From positions 62,001 to 126,000 of the forward strand of contig NZ_NISI01000009.1 of the NCBI RefSeq assembly GCF_002205845.1: DNA of 64,000 nt, given 5' to 3'. A program made the position numbers and the translations under genes. The first letter of the stretch is position 1, and each line of letters starts with the position of its first letter. The notes beneath the pieces are model-generated. The model saw only the letters and a program-made list of their open reading frames with translations. It did not search any database and was not told where the DNA came from. Below, one piece after another: positions 26,725 to 35,850 of this stretch. This DNA is from Roseateles puraquae. GTDB lineage: Bacteria > Pseudomonadota > Gammaproteobacteria > Burkholderiales > Burkholderiaceae_C.

Positions 26725-27830
26725 CCGTGCAGGCTCTTGACGATGCCATCGAGGCGGCTGGCGGATCTGCCGCTGTTGTCGTGCGTGACTTGCGGCGCTG
26801 GGCCGAAGAAGAAGCGCCGACTGTGCGCCGTCTCGACTACGTGATGGCCGACGCACTCAGCGATGACGACGACGAGTTCGACGATGAGCTGATCGAGGGC
26901 ACGCTCGGCCGTGGCGCGATGGGGGTGCTGTACGGTGACAGCAACAGCGGCAAGACGTTCTGCGCCATCGACATGGGCGCCGCGGTGGCCATGGGCGAGG
27001 AATGGCTTGGACGCCCAACAGACGCTGGCCTCGTGGTCTACCTTGCCACCGAGTCGCCCGCATCGGTCGAGATGCGCCTGAAGGCTTACCAGCGCCACCA
27101 TCAGTGCCGCGTCCCTGGCTTTGTAATCGTTCGCTCTCCCATCAACCTGTTCGACGGGAATGCAGACACGACGGCAGTCATCGCCCTGATCGATCAGCTT
27201 GAGCGCGACTACGGCTTGAAGGCTGCGCTGATCATTGGCGACACGCTGGCCCGTCTCGCGGTGGGCGCCAATGAAAACGCGGGCGAGGACATGGGCGTTG
27301 TGGTGCGGAACATCGACGCCATCCGCAACGCCACGGGCGCGGCTTTCGTCGTCATCCACCACACGGGCAAGGACGCGGCGCGCGGCATGCGCGGCTGGTC
27401 TGGCTTGCGGGCCGCGACCGACACAGAAATCGAGGTGACGTCTGACGAGGCCTCGGGCCTGCGGACTGCCGAGATCACGAAGCAGCGCGACCTGCCCGGC
27501 AAGGGTGACCGCATCGGCTTCACGCTCGCCCCGGTTCGCCTGGGCGTCAATCGCTGGGGCACCGAGCGCAGCTCTTGCGTCGTCATGGCTGCTGACGCGC
27601 CCGCGAAGACCATGCGCGGGAAGCGTCAGAGCGAGATCGCTGGGGCAATCACCGAGTTCCTGCGGGTGCGTGGTGCTGGATGCCTACGAGGCGCCCTGGC
27701 CGCCCATTTCAAGGACACCTATGCACGCCAGTCGGTGTACCGCGAGATCAACAAGATGCTTGATGCCGGCCTACTGATCGAGTCCACCGGGATCGTCGCA
27801 CTTCCAGGCGCGCCGGGAGCGGCGAAATGA
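26721..27830 (+). CDS. RepA-like AAA ATPase (AAA_25), replication helicase
   Basis: A 369-residue RecA-fold ATPase like the hexameric RepA helicases of plasmids and satellites. Walker A 'GDSNSGKT' at residues 72-79, Walker B 'ALIIGDTLA' near 169-177, sensor histidines in 'VIHHTGKD' (211-218). The C-terminal 70 residues form a small winged-helix-like domain ('LAAHFKDTYARQSVYREI'). An acidic patch precedes the ATPase core. The gene is followed at once by a palindrome-rich stretch that could be its replication origin. Confidence 0.85.
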   Translation: MTVQALDDAIEAAGGSAAVVVRDLRRWAEEEAPTVRRLDYVMADALSDDDDEFDDELIEGTLGRGAMGVLYGDSNSGKTFCAIDMGAAVAMGEEWLGRPTDAGLVVYLATESPASVEMRLKAYQRHHQCRVPGFVIVRSPINLFDGNADTTAVIALIDQLERDYGLKAALIIGDTLARLAVGANENAGEDMGVVVRNIDAIRNATGAAFVVIHHTGKDAARGMRGWSGLRAATDTEIEVTSDEASGLRTAEITKQRDLPGKGDRIGFTLAPVRLGVNRWGTERSSCVVMAADAPAKTMRGKRQSEIAGAITEFLRVRGAGCLRGALAAHFKDTYARQSVYREINKMLDAGLLIESTGIVALPGAPGAAK

Positions 27831-28015
27831 GCGTGTGTCACCAACTTGCCAATCACCACAAAGCCAGCACTGACGCGGCTTTCGAGGCTGTCGCCAACAG
27901 TCGCCGACTTGTCACCAACATGGATTTGGTGACACGGCTTCTGGTGTCACCAACTGTCTCCTCTCCCTTTAGGGGAGGAGACAAGGTGACAGCCCACCCC
28001 GGAGACAGGCGATGA
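27827..28015 (+). CDS. Doubtful small protein over palindromic region
   Basis: A 62-codon frame with ATGA overlap at both ends, which fits the operon pattern. However, the sequence is dominated by repeated TGTCACCAAC motifs and palindromes and the predicted protein has no recognisable fold. It may be translated only to couple ribosomes to the next gene, or be non-coding. Confidence 0.35.
   Translation: MSVCHQLANHHKASTDAAFEAVANSRRLVTNMDLVTRLLVSPTVSSPFRGGDKVTAHPGDRR
27836..27991. repeat. Iteron-like repeats and palindromes (candidate origin)
   Basis: TGTCACCAAC occurs at 27836-27845, 27910-27919 and 27945-27954. A perfect inverted repeat TGTCACCAA (27910-27918) / TTGGTGACA (27926-27934) is followed by a larger imperfect one: TGTCACC (27945-27951) with GGTGACA (27985-27991), enclosing GTCTCCTCTCCC / GGGGAGGAGAC around TTTA (27956-27982). 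Repeats of one motif in both orientations directly after a RepA-like gene are what a replication origin or its control site looks like. Confidence 0.55.
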
Positions 28016-28236
28016 GCGGCGAAACCCCCACGCTGATGCGTACGTGGACGGTCGGCAGGTACACGGCTGAGCTCACTGCAGGGCCTACCGAGACCGGAGT
28101 CATGAACATGGTCATCGACTGGTCGCCGCATGTACCGAACGACTTCACGCCCTCGCAGATCGAGGAATACCGCCGTCACCTGGCCTCGGCAGCCGCTGAA
28201 CTGGCCGAGCTGGCCCGCAACAACCGACCGAAGTAG
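28012..28236 (+). CDS. Small hypothetical protein (74 aa)
   Basis: A 74-residue protein from ATG 28012. It reads like a beta-rich N-terminus ('TWTVGRYTAELTAGPTET') with a helical end ('EEYRRHLASAAAELAELAR'). No family recognised. First gene after the candidate origin. Confidence 0.6.
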   Translation: MSGETPTLMRTWTVGRYTAELTAGPTETGVMNMVIDWSPHVPNDFTPSQIEEYRRHLASAAAELAELARNNRPK

Positions 28237-28245
28237 GAGAACCCC

Positions 28246-28566
28246 ATGAGCACCATCATTGCAAGACAAATCGCCCAGGTGTTCCAAAGCACCGACGCTT
28301 GGACCCATACCACCCCCGCCGACGCCGCCAGCGGCACCAGCGCGACCACCTGGGCGCCGGTCCTGGCCGAACTCACCCGGCTGGCACCGGCCAGCGCCCC
28401 CCGTTCCGAACGCCTGTCTGCGCATACGCAGGTTGTGGCCGAGCTGCGCCGCATCCGCGACCAGATCCCGACCGTTCGCAAGCTCGGCCCGACCGAGCGC
28501 CTGGCCTTTGGCAACTGGCTGCAGGTGTTGCTGAACTCGCACGAGGCGCAGCTCGCCGCCATCTGA
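28246..28566 (+). CDS. Hypothetical protein (106 aa)
   Basis: A 106-residue protein with a good AGGAG ribosome site. Thr/Ala-rich N-terminus then helices ('HTQVVAELRRIRDQIPTVRK'). No family recognised. It starts a group of genes (28246-34938) each with its own ribosome site, in the style of phage structural modules. Confidence 0.6.
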   Translation: MSTIIARQIAQVFQSTDAWTHTTPADAASGTSATTWAPVLAELTRLAPASAPRSERLSAHTQVVAELRRIRDQIPTVRKLGPTERLAFGNWLQVLLNSHEAQLAAI

Positions 28567-28603
28567 GCGCCTCGCGTTCGCCCACCTCACCGGAGCCTCA
28601 CCC

Positions 28604-28966
28604 ATGAACATGACCCAACTCACCCGCGCTCGGCAGGAACTCGTCAGCATGCCGTTCGCCGTCCCCGGCGGCCGGCTTGTGACCGCTCGGCTGATCCTGC
28701 TGCCCAGCATGCCCGCCGGCCCGATGCCGCGTGAGCCCCACACGCTGCAGCTTGCCGTCGACGTCCGAGCGACGCGTGACGGTGACTTCGAGGAAGTCGC
28801 CTCGTCGGAGGTTGTTCCGCAGTTCGGCGAGCGCATCGTCGACGTCGCAGTGCCCACCCCCGCCGAGCCGCTGGAGGCTGGCCAGCTCCCTGCAATGGCC
28901 CGCCTGCGGCTGATCCACACCGGCCAGACACAGCCGATCTACGAGCTGCGCCTCATTGGCCTCTGA
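28604..28966 (+). CDS. Hypothetical beta-rich protein (120 aa)
   Basis: A 120-residue protein of mainly predicted beta strands ('HTLQLAVDVRATRDGDFEEV', 'ARLRLIHTGQTQPIYELRLI'). CCGGAGCC precedes the ATG. No signal peptide. Its place directly before three large virion-like proteins suggests a small structural or assembly role, but that is inference only. Confidence 0.6.
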   Translation: MNMTQLTRARQELVSMPFAVPGGRLVTARLILLPSMPAGPMPREPHTLQLAVDVRATRDGDFEEVASSEVVPQFGERIVDVAVPTPAEPLEAGQLPAMARLRLIHTGQTQPIYELRLIGL

Positions 28967-28980
28967 CCAGGAGCACCACC

Positions 28981-31026
28981 ATGCCCCAGTTCCTCCCCAA
29001 TGGCGGCGCCGTGCGTCGCCCCACCGCCGGCCAAGCCGTGCCCATCACGGGGCCTGGTGTCTCCAATGCCACCGCCGAGGCCTTCGGCCGCATGGGTCAA
29101 GTCGTGGAGGGCGCCGCCCTGGACGCGATCACGCAGCAGACCGCCGAGCAGCGCCGACTCGAACAGCTGGCCGAGGACGCCAACAAGGCCCGCGGCCTGG
29201 CCGCGACCGGCGAAGCGAAGATCAGGCTGCATGACACCATGCGTTCGCTATCCGACCGCATCCTGCGGGGCGATGTCGACGGTGTCGCCGCCCTCGGCGA
29301 GTGGGACAACGCGCGCACGCAGATCACCAGCGACCTGACCAAGGAACTACCCGGCCACATCGCTGAGCGGGTGGGCGCGCAGATCAAGCTGGACGCCAGC
29401 GAGCTGGCCAGCACCGGCATCGGCCGCGCCGTAGAGACCCGGCAACGCGAGGTCACGCGCGCCGACTTGAACACCTCGCTGGAGGGCTTCGAGCGTGATG
29501 CCTTGACCGACCGCGGCAAAGCCATGACGCTGGCCGGTGCCGCGATCTCCACGCTGGGCGCCTCGGCCGGCTACGGCCCCGACGATCAGCAGAAGCTGCT
29601 GCAGGGCTTCCGGGAGACCACCGCCGCGAACATGGCCGAGCAGCGCCTGCTGGCGAGCAGCCGAGACCCGGCCAAGCTCGACGCCTTCGAACAGCAGCTG
29701 CGCGGCGAGGACTTCAACGACCTGAGCCCGCACATCCGTGAGCGCTTCGAGGTCCGCATCGAGAACAAGCGCGCGGCCCTGCAGCATGCGGCCGAAGTCG
29801 CGCAGCGCCGGCTCGAAGCAGCCCGCGCCCGTCGGCTGACCGAGGCCGAGCACGCCGTGCGCGCTGTCGAGTCCATCGTCGACGGGGGCGGCATCGCTGA
29901 CGACGCCACGCTCGCCAAGGCCCAGACAGCCGCCATGGGCACGCCCTGGGCCGACGTGCTCAAGTCGACGGTGCAGCAGGCTGCCAGCCGGTCGGCGTTC
30001 GGTTCGCTGAGCCCCATGCAGCAAGACCGGGCGCTGCTGCAGCTGCGGGCCAAGCTCAACCAGACCGGCGCGAACCCGCACCAGATGAAGCAGCTGCAGC
30101 AGCTGGAGAGCATCCGCACCCGCACGCGCGAACAGGTCGACCGAGACCCGCTGGCGTGGGGTGTGCAGTCGCGCCTGCTGCCCGAGGTGGCCCCGCTGCC
30201 CATGACCAGCTTGCCCGACCTGGTGCAGGGGCTCACCCAGCGCACGAGCCAGGCCGCGACCGTCAGCGCACAGCTGCAGCGGCCCGTCTCGCCCCTGCTG
30301 GCATCCGAGGCGCAACTGCTGGGCGAATCGCTCGGCCGCCTGCCCGCCGACCAGAAGAAGACGTGGCTGCGCGGGCTGGCCGGCGTGCTGCCGCCCGACC
30401 AGCAGCGTGCCCTGGCCGGCCAGCTGAAGGATCAAGACGGCGCATTGGCGCTGGCCATGCACGCCGGCAGCCTGCCCAAGACCGCGAACGGCGACCCCAT
30501 GGACTTGATCCTGCGGGGGCACGACGCCGTGGCCAGTGGCCGCATCAAGAAGGATGACGAGCTGACGCGCGGCGAGCGCATGAAGCTGTCGCGCGAACTG
30601 GACGCGGTGCCCTGGGCGACGCCGAAGGCGCGGGATGCCGCCATCGACGCCGCAAGCATCATCATGGACGGCCTGCGCGATCAGCGCTCGAACGGCACCG
30701 CATCGAGCAGTGACCGCAAGAAGGCCATGCTGCTGGCGCTGGGCGGCGAGATCGTCGATCACGGCGACGGCAAGACCGTTGCCCCGCCCGGCTGGACCGA
30801 ACACCGGTTCCACGCCGCCATGCGCAAGGTCACGGCCGAGGACATCGCCCGGCAAGCCCCAGGCGGCCTGACGCTGAACGGCCAGGCACTGACGCCTGAC
30901 GCGCTGGTCAAGGCGCTGCCCTCGGCCCGCCTGGTGCCGCTCGGCCCGTCACGCTATGCGCTCGACCTGGGCGGCATCGTGCTGGGCACCGGCCGCCAGC
31001 CCTTCGCCTTCACCCTGGGGGACTGA
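28981..31026 (+). CDS. Large helical protein, phage internal/ejection protein-like
   Basis: A 681-residue, almost wholly helical protein without membrane segments or cysteine-rich motifs. The N-terminus 'MPQFLPNGGAVRRPTAG' and long Glu/Arg/Ala helices with repeated 'LPADQKKTWLRGLAGVLPPD' type units resemble the middle internal-virion proteins of podophages (position of T7 gp15 in gene order). The similarity is from memory of prophage proteins, not a search. It ends in a beta-rich segment of about 60 residues ('RYALDLGGIVLGTGRQPFAF'). ATG at 28981 with AGGAGCACC. Confidence 0.6.
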   Translation: MPQFLPNGGAVRRPTAGQAVPITGPGVSNATAEAFGRMGQVVEGAALDAITQQTAEQRRLEQLAEDANKARGLAATGEAKIRLHDTMRSLSDRILRGDVDGVAALGEWDNARTQITSDLTKELPGHIAERVGAQIKLDASELASTGIGRAVETRQREVTRADLNTSLEGFERDALTDRGKAMTLAGAAISTLGASAGYGPDDQQKLLQGFRETTAANMAEQRLLASSRDPAKLDAFEQQLRGEDFNDLSPHIRERFEVRIENKRAALQHAAEVAQRRLEAARARRLTEAEHAVRAVESIVDGGGIADDATLAKAQTAAMGTPWADVLKSTVQQAASRSAFGSLSPMQQDRALLQLRAKLNQTGANPHQMKQLQQLESIRTRTREQVDRDPLAWGVQSRLLPEVAPLPMTSLPDLVQGLTQRTSQAATVSAQLQRPVSPLLASEAQLLGESLGRLPADQKKTWLRGLAGVLPPDQQRALAGQLKDQDGALALAMHAGSLPKTANGDPMDLILRGHDAVASGRIKKDDELTRGERMKLSRELDAVPWATPKARDAAIDAASIIMDGLRDQRSNGTASSSDRKKAMLLALGGEIVDHGDGKTVAPPGWTEHRFHAAMRKVTAEDIARQAPGGLTLNGQALTPDALVKALPSARLVPLGPSRYALDLGGIVLGTGRQPFAFTLGD

Positions 31027-31027
31027 C

Positions 31028-32431
31028 ATGAGCTTCGCCGAGATGTTCCCGGGCGAGACCGCCGCCGCCCTTGCGGACCGTGCCGCCAACCCGGTGGCAC
31101 CGCCCGCCCCGAAGCGCAGCAGCTGGGCCGAACTGGGCGACGTGCTGGCCGCGCCTTTCACCGGCAGCGCCCAGGGCTTGAACGAGTCCCTGCGGGTGCT
31201 GGGCCGCCTGGGCAACGCTCGGGCCACCCAGGCCGCCACCGCGCCCCGCGCGGGCCTGCTGCCCGGCATGGATGCGCCCGAGGCCCTGACCCGGGCTCGC
31301 GAGGCCTCACGCCCTGGCGGTGCTGCCGCGTTCCTGGAATCCGACGCAGCTCTGCGCCGCGGTGCCGAGTACTGGCGCCCGGACCCGATGACGGCCGGCT
31401 GGGTGACAAACTTCCTGCACGACGCCGGCCGCGTGGTGACGAAGTTCAGTGGCTACTCGCTGCTCGGTGGCGCGCCCGCCGCCGTGATTGGCACTGGCCT
31501 CGATGAGGGCGCCACGTCGTACCTCAAGCTGCGGGATCAGGGTGTCGACGTCGCCACGGCCACCAAGGTTGGTGCCGTGCATGGTGGGGTCACGGCTCTG
31601 ACCGCTGGCATTGCGCCGGTCGCTGCGACGCCGCTGCGCTCGGCCATCCTGGTGGGCGTGAGCGGCCCCGGCGCATTCATGGCCGAGTCTGCGCTGTCGC
31701 GTGAGATCCTGCAGAGCGCCGACTACCCGCAGCTGGCCGCGACCTTCGACCCCTTCGACTCCCTGGGCCTGGCCCTGTCCCTGGTGCCGGGCGCCGCAGT
31801 GGCCACGGGCGTACACGCAGCCCGCGCCCGGGCAGCGGCTCGCGTGGAGCCGCCAGCCGCGCGCCCACCGGTCCCGCCCGAGATGGTCGAGGCCGCGCTT
31901 GTGCAGCTGCAGCGCGACCTAGTGGACGCCGGCAATCTAGGCCGCGTGGACGATCCCGCCGCGGGCGTGGTGCACCTGCAAGCCCTGGACGAAGCCCGCG
32001 CCGCGCTGGACGAAGGCCGAAGCGTCGAGCTTCCCATGCGCGTTGCGGATGACGCCCGCGCCGCGCCGGTCATGGCCCACATGGACGAGCAGCTGCGCGC
32101 AGCCAACGTGCCGCGCCTGGCTGACGAAGCCCGCGCCGACGAGCCGCTGCTCGGTGCAGAGCCCACGCCCATCACCGAGGCTGAACGCATGGCCGCGCCT
32201 GCGATGGTCGCGGACGCCACCGCCCAAGCCCGGGCACCGATGCAGCGGGCGCTCGACGTCGCCCGCGAGCGGCCCGACCTGCCGGTGCGGCTGGAAGACG
32301 ACGGCAGCCCGGCCACGCCCGCCAGCGACCTGGTGCGCACCGAGGCCCAGCGAGCCAGTCAGGAGGCCCGCGAAGCCATCACAGCAACGCAGGCCGCCAT
32401 CGAGTGTTTCCTGAAACTGGGAGTGAACTGA
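31028..32431 (+). CDS. Gly/Ala-rich phage virion/ejection-like protein
   Basis: A 467-residue protein. Residues about 130-250 are Gly/Ala/Val-rich and semi-hydrophobic ('LLGGAPAAVIGTGLDEGATS', 'AVHGGVTALTAGIAPVAATP'), the kind of segment that inserts into membranes in DNA-ejection or polyvalent proteins. The C-terminal 200 residues are disordered and charged. The pattern of a hydrophobic core followed by 'VHLQALDEARAALDEGR' matches prophage proteins I recall from structural modules. Starts one base after the previous stop and ends overlapping the next ATG. Confidence 0.55.
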   Translation: MSFAEMFPGETAAALADRAANPVAPPAPKRSSWAELGDVLAAPFTGSAQGLNESLRVLGRLGNARATQAATAPRAGLLPGMDAPEALTRAREASRPGGAAAFLESDAALRRGAEYWRPDPMTAGWVTNFLHDAGRVVTKFSGYSLLGGAPAAVIGTGLDEGATSYLKLRDQGVDVATATKVGAVHGGVTALTAGIAPVAATPLRSAILVGVSGPGAFMAESALSREILQSADYPQLAATFDPFDSLGLALSLVPGAAVATGVHAARARAAARVEPPAARPPVPPEMVEAALVQLQRDLVDAGNLGRVDDPAAGVVHLQALDEARAALDEGRSVELPMRVADDARAAPVMAHMDEQLRAANVPRLADEARADEPLLGAEPTPITEAERMAAPAMVADATAQARAPMQRALDVARERPDLPVRLEDDGSPATPASDLVRTEAQRASQEAREAITATQAAIECFLKLGVN

Positions 32432-34938
32432 TGCGAGTCGAGTGCATGAACGCCGTAGAGACGGCTATCGGCCGACGAATCAACCAGGCTGAGGCCGCAG
32501 GGATCGAGGAACGGGTGCGCAGCACGATGCGCCGCCTGGCATCGCGTGAGCCCGAGCGCTGGCGCACCATGCCGCTGGCCGAGCGAATGGCCGAGGCCAG
32601 CCGCGTCATCGCCGACGACCTGAAGCACGCAGCCGAGGTTCGCGAGCTGCGCGCGGCCCTGCAGATCGAGGCCCACGCCCGCCACCTGCCCGACATCGAG
32701 AAAGCGGGCGCCCAGGGCTTCGACGTGCTGCAGCGCAAGCTGCTGAAGGCCGACAGCTACGTGCGCGGCGTGGCGCGCCAGTACTGGACGCAGGCCCTGG
32801 ACGTGCTCGACCACGCCACCCGCCAGACGACCGGCTCGCTGGCTGCTCGCGGCGTGCGCTGGATCGCTGGGCTGGAGGATGCCGGCAACGTGGCCGCGTT
32901 CGTGCGTGAGGTGTTCGGCACGACGTCGGGCGATGCTGGCGCGAAGGCCGCAGCCGGCGCGTGGGTGAAGATGGTTGACGCCATGCGAGAGCGCTTCAAC
33001 CGTGCCGGCGGCGACGTCCGAAAGCTGGCCTACGGCTACTTGCCGCAGCCGCACGACGTGCAGGCCCTGGTGAAGGCTGGCATTGACCGCTGGGTCAACG
33101 ATGTGCGCCAGGTGGTCGACCGCAGCCGCTACACCGACGAGGCCGGCCGGACGCTCAACGACACCGAGCTCGCCGCCGTGCTGGAGCAGGCATGGCGCGA
33201 CATCACGACCGATGGCCTGGCGAATCGGCCGTTGGGCGAGTACCGCGCGCCGGGCATGCTGGCGAACGCGAACAGCCAAGCCCGGGTGCTGCACTTCAAG
33301 GACGGGGACGGGTATCTGAGCTACATGCAGGCCTACGGCGCAGGCACCGTGTACGACGCGATGCAGGGGCACGTTCGCTCGATGTCCCGCAATATCGCGC
33401 TGGTGGAGGAGTTCGGCCCGAACCCGGGCGCGACCTTCCGCACCCTGCACGACGCGGCGCAGCTGGGCGGCGGGAAAGACCGCGTGGCGCTGCTGGCCAC
33501 GACTCAGCAGCTGTGGGACACGCTGCTGGGCAAGTTCGACGCCGTGCACAACCCATCGGCGGCCCGCATCGGCCAGGCCCTGCGCTCGCTGCAGGTGGCC
33601 GGCAAGCTCGGCGCCGCGGTGCTGGGTTCGATCAGCGACATGCACTGGTTGATGCAGACCATGGCCTTTCACAAGCTGCCGTGGTGGCAAGGCCCCATGC
33701 GGGTGGTGCAGGCCTTCGGGTCGGAGACGCGCGCCTATGCCGACCGCGCCGGCCTCATGGCTGACAGCATGATCTCGGACATGGGGCGTTGGGGCGAGAA
33801 CAACCTCGGCCGCGACTGGCCCGACATGGCCGCGAACGCCACCATGAAGGCATCGCTGCTCACGGCCTGGACCGACGGCGTGCGCCGCGCGTTCTCCATC
33901 TCGATGATGGGCGGCATGGCGAAGATCTCGCGCACGGCCTGGGACGCACTGCACAGCGCCGACCGCTCGCGGCTGGAGGGCCTGGGCTGGACCCGTGACG
34001 AGTGGGCAGCCTTGCAGCGGGTGCCGCTGGAGCGCTGGCGCCAGACCGACATGCTGACGCCGGCCGCCGTCATGAAGGCCGAGGGCATCGAGCCGGCCAT
34101 GCGTGACCGATTGATCTCGCGGCTGCTGGGCACCATCGATGACGAATCGAAGTTCGCCAGCCCTGACCCGAATCTGAAGGTGCGCGTGCTGCAGAGCGGC
34201 GGTCACGAGAAAGGCACGGGCCTGGGCGAGCTTCACCGCTCGGTGATGCTCTTCAAGGGCTTCAGCCTGTCGATTCTGCTGCGCCACTGGGACCGCGTGC
34301 TGAACGCCGACCTGACGCCGGCGCAGCGCATGACCTATGCGACGTCCAACCTGCTGGCTGCCACGCTGCTGGGCGGCATTTCCCTGCAACTTGCCGACCT
34401 GGCCGCGGGCCGCGACCCGCGCGACATGACCGGCGATCAGGGCGACAGCCCGGAGAAGCTGGCGCGCTTCTGGGGCGCTGCGCTCACCAAGGGCGGCGGC
34501 TTGGGCTTCCTCGGCGACATGCTGCTGACCGGTATGGGCTCGCATGGCCAGTCTGGCGCCTCGGCAGCCGTCGGCGGCATCGCTGGCCCGCTGGTGGGCT
34601 CGGCCTTTGAACTCGTCTATGACGTCGGCCTGAACAACGCCATGGAGGCCGCCCAGGGCAAGGACTCGCACGCAGCCGCCGAGGCCTTCCGCTGGGTGCG
34701 CGGGCACACGCCAGGCGTGAACCTCTGGTATCTGAAGTTGGCCATTGACCAGAGCTTCGCCAACCAGGTGCAAGAGTTTTTGTCGCCCGGCTACTTGGCG
34801 AAGACGCAGGCCCGCATGCAACGCAACTACGGCAGCACCTGGTGGTGGGCGCCAGAAGACCGCGGGCTGCTCACCGGTGACATGGCCGGCCCAGAGCGTG
34901 CCCCGAGCTTCGCCAGCGTCGCAGGGGGCCAGCCATGA
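32431..34938 (+). CDS. Very large phage virion-type protein (835 aa)
   Basis: An 835-residue protein, the largest in the element. Helical N-terminal half, a conserved-looking middle ('HVRSMSRNIALVEEFGPNPG', 'KLGAAVLGSISDMHWLMQTM', 'TMKASLLTAWTDGVRRAF') and a C-terminus ending 'NLWYLKLAIDQSFANQVQEF' then 'LSPGYLAKTQARMQR' and 'WWWAPEDRG'. I recall this last signature from many prophage proteins at the end of podophage-like structural modules, taken to be internal or ejection proteins. Start ATG 32431 with GGGAG; an earlier ATG at 32404 lies inside the previous gene. Confidence 0.65.
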   Translation: MRVECMNAVETAIGRRINQAEAAGIEERVRSTMRRLASREPERWRTMPLAERMAEASRVIADDLKHAAEVRELRAALQIEAHARHLPDIEKAGAQGFDVLQRKLLKADSYVRGVARQYWTQALDVLDHATRQTTGSLAARGVRWIAGLEDAGNVAAFVREVFGTTSGDAGAKAAAGAWVKMVDAMRERFNRAGGDVRKLAYGYLPQPHDVQALVKAGIDRWVNDVRQVVDRSRYTDEAGRTLNDTELAAVLEQAWRDITTDGLANRPLGEYRAPGMLANANSQARVLHFKDGDGYLSYMQAYGAGTVYDAMQGHVRSMSRNIALVEEFGPNPGATFRTLHDAAQLGGGKDRVALLATTQQLWDTLLGKFDAVHNPSAARIGQALRSLQVAGKLGAAVLGSISDMHWLMQTMAFHKLPWWQGPMRVVQAFGSETRAYADRAGLMADSMISDMGRWGENNLGRDWPDMAANATMKASLLTAWTDGVRRAFSISMMGGMAKISRTAWDALHSADRSRLEGLGWTRDEWAALQRVPLERWRQTDMLTPAAVMKAEGIEPAMRDRLISRLLGTIDDESKFASPDPNLKVRVLQSGGHEKGTGLGELHRSVMLFKGFSLSILLRHWDRVLNADLTPAQRMTYATSNLLAATLLGGISLQLADLAAGRDPRDMTGDQGDSPEKLARFWGAALTKGGGLGFLGDMLLTGMGSHGQSGASAAVGGIAGPLVGSAFELVYDVGLNNAMEAAQGKDSHAAAEAFRWVRGHTPGVNLWYLKLAIDQSFANQVQEFLSPGYLAKTQARMQRNYGSTWWWAPEDRGLLTGDMAGPERAPSFASVAGGQP

Positions 34939-35237
34939 CGCCCGAGCAGACCCGCGCGCTGGCCAAGGTTCGCCGATGCCTGGACTTCGCGGCCGACGTC
35001 CGCGGCAACCGCACCGAGCGCGAGACGGCATGGAGGCAGGCGCAGAGCCTCATCGCGAAGCACGGGCTGCAGCTGGAACGGTTCGAGGCTGCGGCGCCTG
35101 CTGAGCCAGCCGGGCCGCCGCATCTGCACTCGGCGGAGTGGGCGCCGTATTGGGCCACGCGCACGACGGCAGAGGCGATGGCCGCAGGGATGCACACGCC
35201 GGTCCTGTGCCGCGACGGCTGGTTCGTAGGTGGCTGA
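34935..35237 (+). CDS. DUF2786 domain small protein
   Basis: A 100-residue protein whose first 45 residues ('ALAKVRRCLDFAADVRGNRT', then 'AWRQAQSLIAKHGL') match the DUF2786 helical domain found in phage and bacterial proteins of unknown function. ATGA overlap with the preceding giant gene. The rest is Ala/Pro-rich and ends 'RDGWFVGG'. Confidence 0.65.
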   Translation: MTPEQTRALAKVRRCLDFAADVRGNRTERETAWRQAQSLIAKHGLQLERFEAAAPAEPAGPPHLHSAEWAPYWATRTTAEAMAAGMHTPVLCRDGWFVGG

Positions 35238-35242
35238 CAAGA

Positions 35243-35527
35243 ATGACGCAAGCTCTTGTCGACGTTGAAGATTTGGGCGCCCCCATCCCCCCGAAGGCGA
35301 CTCAGCGCATTCGGCTCGGCAGCCTGCACGAGATTCGGGCCGAGCTTGCCCGGGTCTACCGCGATGCGCGTGCGCGCCGGCTGCCGATGGAGGATGCCAC
35401 GAAGCTCACTTACATCCTCGTTCACCTGGCGCGCGTGACAGATCAGGCGACCGTCGAAGCCGAGATGTGCGAGATGGAGGATGCACTCAGGAAAGGAGCC
35501 CCCAATGGGCTGGAACACAAGGCGTAA
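35243..35527 (+). CDS. Phage-type small protein (94 aa)
   Basis: A 94-residue helical protein: 'LHEIRAELARVYRDARARRL' and 'DATKLTYILVHLARVTD'. This pattern is familiar from prophage small proteins that lie close to terminase genes, where its role is not known; here no terminase follows. ATG at 35243 has only a weak ribosome site. Its last 23 bases overlap the next gene. Confidence 0.6.
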   Translation: MTQALVDVEDLGAPIPPKATQRIRLGSLHEIRAELARVYRDARARRLPMEDATKLTYILVHLARVTDQATVEAEMCEMEDALRKGAPNGLEHKA

Positions 35528-35849
35528 CCGCCTGCGGAAGATCAAAGATCACCTGCTGAACGTCGGCAGGCCTGTGGCGGCTGCGGAAGACAGCGAGAGC
35601 GCGCGGGCTGTCGAACGCGAAATCGCAGCGGGTGAGTTAGGCGCCTCGGCCTGTCTCGTGAGCGCATGCGGTTTCGATGTGTCGGATACAGCAGCCGGCT
35701 TCACGAAGCTGCACTCATTCCCGCGCGCCGAGTGGCCGGTGCTGTTCGATGAGGCCCGGGCGGGGATCCGGCGAACGTCGTCAGAGCGCGACACGCCGCG
35801 GCGCCTGGCAGCGCTGGAGGCGCTGATTGAGGCGGTGCGGGCGGCATAA
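35505..35849 (+). CDS. Hypothetical protein (114 aa)
   Basis: A 114-residue protein from ATG 35505 with an AAAGGAG ribosome site inside the previous gene. It starts MGWNTRRNRLRKIKDHLLNV (very basic) and ends with a helical region. No family recognised. It is the last gene of the rightward operon; convergent with the gene at 35851. Confidence 0.55.
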   Translation: MGWNTRRNRLRKIKDHLLNVGRPVAAAEDSESARAVEREIAAGELGASACLVSACGFDVSDTAAGFTKLHSFPRAEWPVLFDEARAGIRRTSSERDTPRRLAALEALIEAVRAA

Positions 35850-35850
35850 G

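Noticed and set aside
32359-35031. 890-codon open frame on the minus strand
   Set aside because: It mirrors the 835-residue virion-type gene on the plus strand; composition is His/Gln/Val-rich shadow sequence with no family motif, as expected in GC-rich DNA.
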